A stretch of 64,000 bases of DNA from Pseudomonadota bacterium (GTDB lineage: Bacteria; Myxococcota_A; UBA796; CAJQPC01), in assembly GCA_024228935.1 (NCBI GenBank), contig JAAESX010000048.1, positions 1-64,000 on the forward strand, given 5' to 3'. The notes beneath the pieces were generated by a model. The model was not told the origin of the DNA, searched no databases, and saw only the letters and a list, made by a program, of their open reading frames with translations. Positions 55,811 to 62,878 of the stretch are shown one piece after another (within the stretch, counting starts at the first letter, position 1; every line of letters begins with the position of its first letter). A program made the position numbers and the translations under genes.

Positions 55811-56436
55811 CCCGCCACCAACTCCACCACTCGGTCGGCCACGCGCTCCAGCCGCTCGTTCACCTCGAGGTTCTCGAGCAGCTCCTGCCGCTCATCCGGG
55901 TGCCCGAACAACACGCTCGCCAGGGCGTCCGCCGCTCGAGCCGGGGCCAGCTGCCGCTCCAGCACCTGTCCGATGGCCTTCGCCGCTCCAGCGTTCGTGC
56001 CCGCGAGCGACAACGTGCAGGCCCGGATCGTCGCCAGGTGGGCCGCCGCGACCGACGGATCCCGAGAGCGGTCCAGCAGGAGCTCGGTCGAGAAGCGGCG
56101 GTAGCCCTCGATCTTGTCCAGCTCCTGGACCAGGCGCACCCGCGTGACCCCGCCCAGCACCACGTTGAAGCGACCGTCGGGCAGCTCCTGGTGCCGAGCG
56201 ACGCGCCCGACCCCCATCACATCGAAGACGGGCGGGTCGCCGGGCTGTTCGTGCTCGTGACCCTCGGCGATCCGGCCCACCGCCATCGGCATGTCCCGCG
56301 CCACGCAGAACGACACCATCGCCCGGTACCGCGCCTCGAAGACGTGCAGCGGCAGCAGGCTCCCGGGGAAGAACACCAGCCCCGGGAGTGGGAACACCGG
56401 CAGGTTCTCGAGCTGGGCGCGCGTCGGCTGGTCCAC
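55807..56436 (-). CDS. Lon N-terminal (LON substrate-binding) domain protein (209 aa)
   Basis: GTG start 7 nt after TAGGCT. ENLPVFPLPGLVFFPGSLLPLHVFEARYRAMV is the defining opening of the LON domain. GEPP-like and GVGRVARHQELPDGRFNVVLGGVTRVRL follow. The C-terminal half is helical (LLLDRSRDPSVAAAHLATIRA). No AAA+ or protease domain is attached. Stand-alone LON-domain proteins (YcbX-like names vary) are common; they are thought to bind protein or nucleic acid, function unclear. Confidence 0.85.
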   Translation of the reverse strand: MDQPTRAQLENLPVFPLPGLVFFPGSLLPLHVFEARYRAMVSFCVARDMPMAVGRIAEGHEHEQPGDPPVFDVMGVGRVARHQELPDGRFNVVLGGVTRVRLVQELDKIEGYRRFSTELLLDRSRDPSVAAAHLATIRACTLSLAGTNAGAAKAIGQVLERQLAPARAADALASVLFGHPDERQELLENLEVNERLERVADRVVELVAG

Positions 56437-56443
56437 GTCCGCG

Positions 56444-56449
56444 AGCCTA
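56444..56449 (-). promoter_or_regulatory. -10-like TAGGCT, leaderless spacing
   Basis: TAGGCT on the minus strand is 7 nt upstream of the GTG of the Lon-domain gene; no Shine-Dalgarno lies between. It fits the TANNNT pattern seen at several other starts in the window. Confidence 0.5.
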
Positions 56450-56466
56450 CTCCGTCCTGCCCGGCG

Positions 56467-57390
56467 TCACTTGGCCTGGGCGAGTCTCTCCGCTTCCTTG
56501 GCGGCGTCGGCTTCGAGCTCGGCTCGAACCTGGAGGGCCGCGAGCGTCCTCTGCAGGTCGGCCAGCTGCGAGGCCACGCCCGCCATCTCCTGCGCGAGCG
56601 AGGGACGCTCCGTCCGCTGCGACTTCGCCAGCTCCTCGGCCTCGGCCTGCGCCTCCTCCATGCCGTTCATGATGACGCCGATGAAGAGGTTGAGGATGAT
56701 CATCGTGCCGCTGAGCACGAAGCTCACGAAGAACGCCGCGGCCATGACCGGGTGACCCTCGGACGCGGTGCACAGCTCCTCGTTCCCGTCGTACCCGTAG
56801 TTCTCACAGCCGTACATGTTGATGTACATCAGGTCCGTCCAGTCCTCGAGCGTGACCGTCCGGAACAGGCTCAGCATCGAGAGCTGCAGCGTCTCGAAGT
56901 GGATCGGGTCGTTCGCGCTGAAGAAGAACGTGGCGGTGACGGCGTACAGGTAGAACAGCAGGCCCAGCAGCATGCTGACGTAGACCATCGAGGGGATGGA
57001 CTTCAGCAAGGCGCCGACGAGGATCTGCAGCTTGGGCAGCGCGGTGACGAGCTTCAGGACGCGAAGCACGCGCAGCAGTCGAAGGACGGCGACGAAGCCG
57101 CCTCCGAATGGCATCAGGCAGAGCGCGACGATGATGAAGTCGAAGACGTTCCACGGGTCGTAGAAGTAGCGCCAGAAGGTCTTGCCTTCGGCGACCATCT
57201 TGACGATGACCTCGACGATGAAGATGCCGAGGATGATGTTGTTCGCCCACCACAGGGGCGTGTGGTACGCCTCGGCGATCGAGGGGTAGGTCTCCAGACC
57301 GACGACGACACCTGCGGCGAGGATCGCCACGGTGACGAAGTTCTGGAAGTAGGCGTTTTCTGCGAGCGCTTTCATCTTTGCGACGATCAC
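56467..57390 (-). CDS. Voltage-gated cation channel, NaChBac type, with TLEDWTD filter (307 aa)
   Basis: GTG start at 57388-57390 with GGAGG 7 nt upstream. Six helices: S1 about 16-33, S4 with Arg/Lys every third residue (R104, R107, R110, K113), S5 and S6 (MAAAFFVSFVLSGTMIILNLFIGVIMNG). The pore loop reads TLEDWTD (180-186). Sodium-selective relatives have TLESWSM, while extra Asp in this loop is what makes engineered NavAb variants calcium-selective. A Cys pair (C195, C207) in the turret could bond. The C-terminus is a coiled coil (residues 240-307), which tetramerises such channels. It is probably a calcium-permeable homotetramer. Confidence 0.9.
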   Translation of the reverse strand: MIVAKMKALAENAYFQNFVTVAILAAGVVVGLETYPSIAEAYHTPLWWANNIILGIFIVEVIVKMVAEGKTFWRYFYDPWNVFDFIIVALCLMPFGGGFVAVLRLLRVLRVLKLVTALPKLQILVGALLKSIPSMVYVSMLLGLLFYLYAVTATFFFSANDPIHFETLQLSMLSLFRTVTLEDWTDLMYINMYGCENYGYDGNEELCTASEGHPVMAAAFFVSFVLSGTMIILNLFIGVIMNGMEEAQAEAEELAKSQRTERPSLAQEMAGVASQLADLQRTLAALQVRAELEADAAKEAERLAQAK

Positions 57391-57534
57391 TGGGGAGCCT
57401 CCGGGCACGGCTTCAACGACGGGTTGTCCGGCCCGCTGACAGGCCTTTGACCGGCCGCCGTTAACGTTTTGCACCGACCCGACCACCGCTCCTCCAGTGT
57501 TGGACCACCATCACTCGTACAAAGGGCAGGGCCG

Positions 57535-58134
57535 ATGTCGTACCGGGAAATCCTCGACCGTATCTACGAGAGCGTGGATGGCGATGCGTACTTCACGCCG
57601 GTCCACCGGATCGAGGGCCCCGAGTCCGACGCGCTGGCCCTGTTTCGCGACGCGCTCTCCGAGCCCGAGTTCGAGCCCGAGGGGGTCCGTCGCCTGGTCC
57701 GTCGCCTGCACGAAGAGGGACGCCTCCGCCGCGTGACCATGCTGTCCGCGCTGCACATCGTGGCCGCCCATCCGCGGGTCAAGAACTACGACGAGGCCGC
57801 CCGCTTGTGTGGCGAGCAGGAGCTCGCTGCGCTGGCCGAGGGTGGGCCCGAGCTCCAGGCGAACCTGGCGTCGGTCGACCGCCATCGCGGTGTCCTGGCC
57901 TTCGTGAACGGCCACGTCGAGGTCGCTCTCGACTACTTCGCCCGGGCCCTGGACCGCGAACGGTCCGCCGAGAACCTCGGCAATGTCCTTTGTGCGCTCG
58001 TCCGACTCGGCGAGTTCGAAGAGGCCGGCTCGTTGCTGGCCCAGATCCGCACGTCCTACCCGGCCTCGCTCGTCGCTGAGCTCGACGAGACGGTGGCCGC
58101 CGATCCTGACCTCGCACTGCTTCGCATGGAGTGA
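57535..58134 (+). CDS. Helical TPR-like protein (199 aa)
   Basis: ATG 57535 with AGGGCAGGG upstream. The protein is all-helical and acidic: RIEGPESDALALFRDALSEPEF, LASVDRHRGVLAFVNGHVEVALDYFARALDRERSAENLG, then LGEFEEAGSLLAQIRTSYPASL. The second half has two helix-turn-helix units of TPR spacing. No catalytic residues. It precedes a tiny peptide gene by 2 bp and an ECF-like sigma factor gene, so it may regulate that sigma factor. The 144 bp upstream, divergent from the channel gene, contain GTTAAC/AACGTT near 57460-57470 and no clear -10. Confidence 0.7.
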   Translation: MSYREILDRIYESVDGDAYFTPVHRIEGPESDALALFRDALSEPEFEPEGVRRLVRRLHEEGRLRRVTMLSALHIVAAHPRVKNYDEAARLCGEQELAALAEGGPELQANLASVDRHRGVLAFVNGHVEVALDYFARALDRERSAENLGNVLCALVRLGEFEEAGSLLAQIRTSYPASLVAELDETVAADPDLALLRME

Positions 58135-58136
58135 CC

Positions 58137-58283
58137 ATGACTCTCTACTCGCTGTACTTCTGGCTCATGAGCGCCTTTGGCACGCCGACCTCGAACGCGG
58201 ATGCTGTCACCAACCCCGCCCCACCTCCTGTGCAGGTGTGGACCGTCCCCGGCCCGGCCGATCAGATCTCGAACGGGATCTGA
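58137..58283 (+). CDS. 48-residue peptide with hydrophobic N-terminus
   Basis: ATG 58137 has GGAG 5 nt upstream, starts 2 bp after the TPR-like gene and ends 2 bp before the sigma-factor ATG. The product begins MTLYSLYFWLMSAFGTPTSNA, an aromatic hydrophobic run that could be a signal or membrane segment, then a Pro-rich tail (NPAPPPVQVW). The tight spacing on both sides supports translation. It might be a secreted peptide, a membrane tether or a leader that sets sigma-factor translation. No homologue recognised. Confidence 0.6.
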   Translation: MTLYSLYFWLMSAFGTPTSNADAVTNPAPPPVQVWTVPGPADQISNGI

Positions 58284-58285
58284 GC

Positions 58286-58909
58286 ATGACGGAACTCCAG
58301 AAGAACCTGCGGCTGCTGCTCGCAGACCGCCATGGCCCGGAGACACGGGCCTTCTACGGGCAACTGCTCGGCTACATCGATCGCCGGGCGCGCCTGACGT
58401 GGCGCAGCTGCTACCGCGACCTCATCAGCGAGGCCGAGGTCGAGGAGGCCGTCGCCGAGGTGCTCAAGCTCCTGATGTGCGGGGCCCTGACGCGCTTCCG
58501 GGGCGAGTCCCTGGGCGAGCTGTTCGGCTTCGTGCGGACCATCACCGACCGCTGCATCTGGCGGCTGGCGCAGAAGAACCTGCGTGAGCGCCGGGTGCTC
58601 GAGGGCGACGGAGCCGAGGCCGCCGAGGGCTGGTTCGGGACCGTTCGAGGCCCGAGCGAGCTGGTCGATCACGTCCCGGACGTACCCCTGTCCGAGGCCG
58701 ACCAGGCGTTCCTCATTGCGCTCGTCGGAGCCGAATCGAAGGTGGAGTACAGCCGGCAGAACGGCGTCTCGAGAGCGGCGGTCACCCAGCGCGTCCAGCG
58801 GATCCGCAAGCGGATCGCCCAGCTCGAGCCCAGGGACCGAGGTGCGGTCGACGTGTGGCTGCACATGCAGGCTCGGGCTCACATCGCGGCTACACCGAAG
58901 GGCTCGTGA
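58286..58909 (+). CDS. ECF-like sigma-70 factor (207 aa)
   Basis: Region 2 is recognisable in ALTRFRGESLGELFGFVRTITDRCIWRLAQKNLRERR, which fits the core-binding/-10 helix with the GESLGxLFGFVR pattern. Region 4 is VEYSRQNGVSRAAVTQRVQRIRKRI, a helix-turn-helix. A 50-residue acidic linker separates them. The N-terminal 40 residues replace a typical region 1. No anti-sigma factor with a ZAS motif is adjacent; the TPR-like protein and 48-residue peptide take that position. Followed by a strong hairpin at 58928. Confidence 0.8.
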   Translation: MTELQKNLRLLLADRHGPETRAFYGQLLGYIDRRARLTWRSCYRDLISEAEVEEAVAEVLKLLMCGALTRFRGESLGELFGFVRTITDRCIWRLAQKNLRERRVLEGDGAEAAEGWFGTVRGPSELVDHVPDVPLSEADQAFLIALVGAESKVEYSRQNGVSRAAVTQRVQRIRKRIAQLEPRDRGAVDVWLHMQARAHIAATPKGS

Positions 58910-58927
58910 CGGTGAGGACGGACGTTG

Positions 58928-58945
58928 TGAGACCTGGGGGTCTCA
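58928..58945 (+). terminator. Hairpin after the sigma-factor gene
   Basis: TGAGACC (58928-58934) and GGTCTCA (58939-58945) pair perfectly around TGGG, 18 nt after the stop. No T-run follows. Further GC-rich inverted sequence to 58980 (GGGGCCCCC) precedes the minus-strand stop at 59001. Confidence 0.5.
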
Positions 58946-59000
58946 GAACGGGGCTCGTGACCGTGGGGCGCCTCGGTCCTCAGGGGCCCCCGGCCCGAGC

Positions 59001-59921
59001 CTAGCTCGCCCGGGAGCGCTCGCTCGCGAAGTCACACGCCAGCTTCTCGCCGAACCGCACGGCGCGCTTGGCCAGCGTCGGCCCGTCGCGCAGAGCGGGG
59101 GCGGCCAGGCGCCCCGCGGCGCTGAGCGGAACGATGGCGCTGTAGACGTCGTGACGCTGGTCCATCCAGCTGGACTTGAAGTCCGTCTCGGGTGGCAGCA
59201 GATCGTAGGTGTCGAGCCCGCGCTCGAACGCTGCGCGTACGGCCTCGACCGTCATCACCACGCCGGCGCCGTCGTAGCGCGGGTCGAAGGCGCCCATGTA
59301 GGCGCGGTGCACGCCATCCCGGATGTCGCCGAGCTCGATCGCCACGGTCTGTCCGCGGGCCGCCAGCCGGTACACGGGCAGCAGCGGATCGGGCTCGGAC
59401 CAGCGCTCGACCAGCGATGCCCGGAACGCGGGGCTGCTGAAGGTGCGGCTGAACATGCCGCGCTCCTCGAGCCAGGCCCGCTTCAGGCCGATGGCGTGCT
59501 GGATGGCGCCCATCCGCGTGGCCCGGTCTTCGAGCGCCTCGAATCGGACCCCCGGGCCGAGCGCCTTCAGCCCCTTTCGGAGGGACCGCCGCCGCCCCTT
59601 GGAGCGGCTGGCCACCCAGGCGTTGGCGTCGGCGTAGGCCCTGAGGTCGAGCGACCAGCTCGCCTGCGTGCGGTGAGCCAGGCGGAGGATCGACGGCACC
59701 TGCAGCAGCACGGACTCCGCGGGGATCGCGCGCAGCAGCAGCACGTCCGCGTCCAGGTTCCCGAGCGCCCGGGTGATGGCCTCGGGCGGGCTGCCCGCGG
59801 GGACGTCGTCGTACGGGGAGAGCACGCCGTGGCGTCGCGTGAGCACGGCCAGCGGACCGCGCCGACCGCGGTCGAGGGCCCAGGCGGTCGTCCCCAGATC
59901 GATGAAGCAGCTCTCCACCAC
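59001..59921 (-). CDS. CelD/BcsL-like (GNAT-fold) acyltransferase (306 aa)
   Basis: The start is one of two adjacent GTG codons at 59916-59921; no ATG fits. The sequence has the Acetyltransf_6 pattern: SRSKGRRRSLRKGLKAL (basic helix), VVMTVEAVRAAFERGLDTYDLLPPETDFKSSWM near the C-terminus, and VYRLAARGQTVAIELGDIRDGVHRAYMGAFD in the GNAT core. Such proteins are found in exopolysaccharide and cellulose clusters and in peptidyl-transferase-like FemAB folds. It ends the minus-strand run that starts beyond 64000. TACGAT (59950-59955, minus) may give it its own promoter. Confidence 0.75.
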   Translation of the reverse strand: MVESCFIDLGTTAWALDRGRRGPLAVLTRRHGVLSPYDDVPAGSPPEAITRALGNLDADVLLLRAIPAESVLLQVPSILRLAHRTQASWSLDLRAYADANAWVASRSKGRRRSLRKGLKALGPGVRFEALEDRATRMGAIQHAIGLKRAWLEERGMFSRTFSSPAFRASLVERWSEPDPLLPVYRLAARGQTVAIELGDIRDGVHRAYMGAFDPRYDGAGVVMTVEAVRAAFERGLDTYDLLPPETDFKSSWMDQRHDVYSAIVPLSAAGRLAAPALRDGPTLAKRAVRFGEKLACDFASERSRAS

Positions 59922-59964
59922 CAGAACATGCCCGATTCGCTGCGCCCGGATCGTATCGGGCGCC

Positions 59965-60927
59965 TTACGCGCGGCTGAGCAGGCCTGCCAGGCGGATCGT
60001 CGCGCCCACCACGGCGGCCAGTTCGGCGTCCGGGACCTGGTGGGCTCGCAGGAGCACTGCTCCTCGCTGGACCACGCTCCCGGGATGCGCGTGGACGACG
60101 GCCAGCATCGCCTCCGACAGCTCGTCGTCCGCGAACAGCCGCCGAGCGCAGGCCGGGTCCGGGTGCCAGACGCCCAGCAGCATGCCGACGACCGGGTTGT
60201 CCAGATCGAGCGCCTCGGGTAGGTCCTCGCGCCGCGCCACCACGAGCTCGGCCAGGCGGGGGTTCGACCAGCCGGCGCGCACCTCCAGCGAGCCATCGAT
60301 GCGGTACCGCGCCTCGACCCGACGGCCCTCGACCATCCCGGACAGCGGGGGGCGGCCGGTTCCCTGACGAAGCCCGGGCACCAGGCTCCAGCTCCTGCCC
60401 AGCTCGAGCCAGCCCTCGTCGAAGGCGTCCTCGATGGACTCGACCAGCTCGATGAGGAGCCGCACGGGGGTGGCGACGTCGAGGTCGTTGGTCAGACCGC
60501 GGAGCCGGATCTCCACTGTGTCCTCGGTGATGGTGAAGCGCTTGCTCAGGCGCGCGTCGGTCACCACCGCGTCCTCGAAGGACCACTCGGGCGGGGCCGC
60601 GGGCTGGATGCGCGCGCCGTGGAGCCCGAGCTCCTGCGGGCCGGACAGGTGCAGCGGGCCCGCGACCGGCCGGGCGAGGCGGGTGCTCAGGATCCAGACC
60701 CCGCCCTTGGACCAGGCCGCGACCCTCCGCTCGCCGCGCACGCCGCTGTAGCGGTGGCCCTCGCCGGTGGTCCGGCCCGCGTAGTGCAGTCCGATGGCCT
60801 CGGCGCGCTGTTGCCGGCCGTCGGTCAGCCGGACCCGCTCGTTCCAGCGGACGATGCGCCAGAGCCCGACCACCGCCGCCAGGAGCGAGCCTGCGGCGGC
60901 GATGACCCCGACGAACAGGCTCGTCAA
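59965..60927 (-). CDS. Membrane-anchored paralogue C of a tandem family (320 aa)
   Basis: TTG start overlapping the upstream stop as TTGA. One N-terminal helix (LFVGVIAAAGSLLAAVVGLW), then a beta-rich domain: GVRGERRVAAWSKGGVWILSTRLARPV, DAVVTDARLSKRFTI. Near the C-terminus DNPVVGMLLGVW is followed by LSEAMLAVVHAHPGSVV. That block is shared with the two upstream genes (NQVLGMLVGAW...LLAVVHAWPRSSV and DDPVLGMLLRGR...LLAVLHAFPGSRL). Fold and function not recognised. It is the shortest-conserved of the three. Confidence 0.75.
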   Translation of the reverse strand: MTSLFVGVIAAAGSLLAAVVGLWRIVRWNERVRLTDGRQQRAEAIGLHYAGRTTGEGHRYSGVRGERRVAAWSKGGVWILSTRLARPVAGPLHLSGPQELGLHGARIQPAAPPEWSFEDAVVTDARLSKRFTITEDTVEIRLRGLTNDLDVATPVRLLIELVESIEDAFDEGWLELGRSWSLVPGLRQGTGRPPLSGMVEGRRVEARYRIDGSLEVRAGWSNPRLAELVVARREDLPEALDLDNPVVGMLLGVWHPDPACARRLFADDELSEAMLAVVHAHPGSVVQRGAVLLRAHQVPDAELAAVVGATIRLAGLLSRA

Positions 60928-61847
60928 CGGAGCGCCCGAGCCAGCGCCAGCCCCAGCTCGACACGCTCGACGAGCTGGTCGCTGTCCGGGAGCTTCAGCT
61001 CGATCCGGTCGTCGAGCAGTCGGCTGCCGGGGAACGCGTGGAGGACGGCGAGCAAGGGCTCGACGACGTCTCCGGTGAGCAGCGACAGGTCGCCGCGTCC
61101 TCGCAGGAGCATGCCCAGGACCGGGTCGTCGGGCGCCTCGCCTTCGATGTGCTCGGCGTGTCCGACCTCCTCGATGTAGATCGGATGCCGCAGGCGGACG
61201 ATGATGCGCTCGGGGCCCACGTTCACCAGGAAGCCGTCCGTCGAGCCCGCCGCGCGCGTCCCCTGGACCGCCAGTCCGAGCTCGTCGTGCAGCCGCGTCC
61301 ACTCGTGGAGCAGGGCGGACTCGAGCACGTCGGCCAGCTCGGCCATCCCGGCCAGGATGCCGTCCAGCCGCGCGCCGTCGACGCGGCCGAAGCCCAGGCC
61401 GATGTGGCCCTCGTCCACGAGCACGCGCACCCGCCGGTCGTCCCCGACGAGCTTGGGGCCCTCGTCCATCGCCGGGTTGGTCTCGGCCATGGGCTCGCGC
61501 AACAGACGCCAGCGGTCGCTGCCCGAGTAGACGAGCCACCAGTCCTCGTCCTCGTCCTCGAGCAGCTCGACGCTCTTGAACCCGAGCCCCTCGACCGGAC
61601 CGGCTCGGGTCGCCTCGGCCGGGGTGACCAGCGGCACGTCGACCTGGGCGTACAGGTCCTGCATCGCCCGACGGAGGGTGACCCGGAACCGCCTGCCGTG
61701 GGCATCGATGTGGTTGACGCGCCCGCCGCGCGTGCGCTTGCTGCCCAGCCATGGCCCGGCCTCGAGCCGCGGGAACTTCGGCCCGGCCATCCACTGCGAG
61801 CCGACGATCAGGGCCGCGACCCCGACGAGGATGCCCGCGAAGATCAC
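60924..61847 (-). CDS. Membrane-anchored paralogue B of a tandem family (307 aa)
   Basis: GTG at 61845-61847 overlaps the upstream stop as GTGA, and gives VIFAGILVGVAALIVGSQW as membrane anchor; a TTG three codons earlier is possible. The domain that follows has RVNHIDAHGRRFRVTLRR, VEGLGFKSVELLEDEDEDWWLVYSG, GHIGLGFGRVDGARLDGIL, then the shared DDPVLGMLLRGRGDL and LLAVLHAFPGSRLLDDRIEL. Acidic with few Cys. Expected topology is a single N-terminal helix with the domain on one face of the membrane. Function unknown. Confidence 0.75.
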   Translation of the reverse strand: MIFAGILVGVAALIVGSQWMAGPKFPRLEAGPWLGSKRTRGGRVNHIDAHGRRFRVTLRRAMQDLYAQVDVPLVTPAEATRAGPVEGLGFKSVELLEDEDEDWWLVYSGSDRWRLLREPMAETNPAMDEGPKLVGDDRRVRVLVDEGHIGLGFGRVDGARLDGILAGMAELADVLESALLHEWTRLHDELGLAVQGTRAAGSTDGFLVNVGPERIIVRLRHPIYIEEVGHAEHIEGEAPDDPVLGMLLRGRGDLSLLTGDVVEPLLAVLHAFPGSRLLDDRIELKLPDSDQLVERVELGLALARALR

Positions 61848-62878
61848 GCCCTCCAAACGGCCTCCATGCGATCGGCCAGATCGACGACCGCGCCCGGCAG
61901 GTCCTGGCGCAGTCGCTCGAACGCGACCAGCTCGATGCGTCCGTCGCGCACGCTGCTGCGCGGCCAGGCGTGCACCACGGCCAGCAGCGCCTCGCAGAGA
62001 GCCTCGTCCTCGAACAGCGGCGCCAGGTCGACGTCCGGTGGAGCCCAGGCGCCGACCAGCATGCCCAGCACCTGGTTCGCGATGGGTCGGGTCGCGTCGA
62101 TGTGGTCCTTGTGGGCGATGTGGAGCGGCGGCCCGGTCACTGCCGCCTCGATGCGCGTGGTCCGGCTGTCGTGGTCGTAGCGGACCTGGATCGCGTGCCC
62201 CCGGACCCGGCCCGACAGCACGTCCCGGCTTCGCGCCAGTCCATCGCGCAGCACCAGCGCCTTCCAGTCCCGATCCTCCTCGTTCTCGAGCTGCTCGATG
62301 AGCAGGGCCTGCATCTGGATGGCCTTCCGCAGCTCGCCGGGGTCCAGGTCACGGTAGCCGATCTCCAGCCACGGCCCGAGCCGCGCCTGGACGTAGTCGC
62401 CCAGGTCCGTCGGCACCGGCCCCTTGTCCCGGCTGGGGTCCCAGCGCGACAGGTCCGACAGCATCCCGAAGCCGTCGGCCCCCTGGAACGTCAGCCGCCA
62501 GACGTCGTCCTTGTCGTGCGTGACCTCGAGCTCCGTCCAGCCGATGGTCTCGAGCACGCTGCAGGTCTCGGGCGTGACGAACAGACCGTCGGTGACCCGC
62601 CGCTTCTGCTCGACGCGGACCTTCGCGTAGACCCGCTTCTTCGGGTCGAAGCGCAGCTCGGCGCTGACCTGACGGCCGTTCTCCGTGCCCGACCAGACCA
62701 CCCCCTTCCCGTGGGTGTGCCAGACCGGCATCGAGCCGACGGGCTCCAGCCCGGCGTCCTCGCCGAACCCCCTGAGCCGGTCCTCGAGCCGCCGGTGGTG
62801 TCGCACCCCGAACCACAGCGGGATCAGGTGCATGGCGCCCATCACGCCCAGGTACAGGAGGACAATCTCGTTTTCCAT
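61844..62878 (-). CDS. Membrane-anchored paralogue A of a tandem family (344 aa)
   Basis: ATG at 62876-62878 overlapping the GT-C-like stop as TGATG (GTG and TTG just upstream are alternatives). Helix IVLLYLGVMGAMHLIPLWFGV, then RHHRRLEDRLRGFG, VVWSGTENGRQVSAELRFDPKKRVYAKVRV, WTELEVTHDKDDVWRLTFQGADGFG, and the shared C-terminal NQVLGMLVGAW...LCEALLAVVHAWPRSSVRDGRIEL. The three genes probably arose by duplication. They share an operon with a GT-C-like protein and an acyltransferase, so a role at the cell envelope is likely but unproven. Confidence 0.75.
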   Translation of the reverse strand: MENEIVLLYLGVMGAMHLIPLWFGVRHHRRLEDRLRGFGEDAGLEPVGSMPVWHTHGKGVVWSGTENGRQVSAELRFDPKKRVYAKVRVEQKRRVTDGLFVTPETCSVLETIGWTELEVTHDKDDVWRLTFQGADGFGMLSDLSRWDPSRDKGPVPTDLGDYVQARLGPWLEIGYRDLDPGELRKAIQMQALLIEQLENEEDRDWKALVLRDGLARSRDVLSGRVRGHAIQVRYDHDSRTTRIEAAVTGPPLHIAHKDHIDATRPIANQVLGMLVGAWAPPDVDLAPLFEDEALCEALLAVVHAWPRSSVRDGRIELVAFERLRQDLPGAVVDLADRMEAVWRA

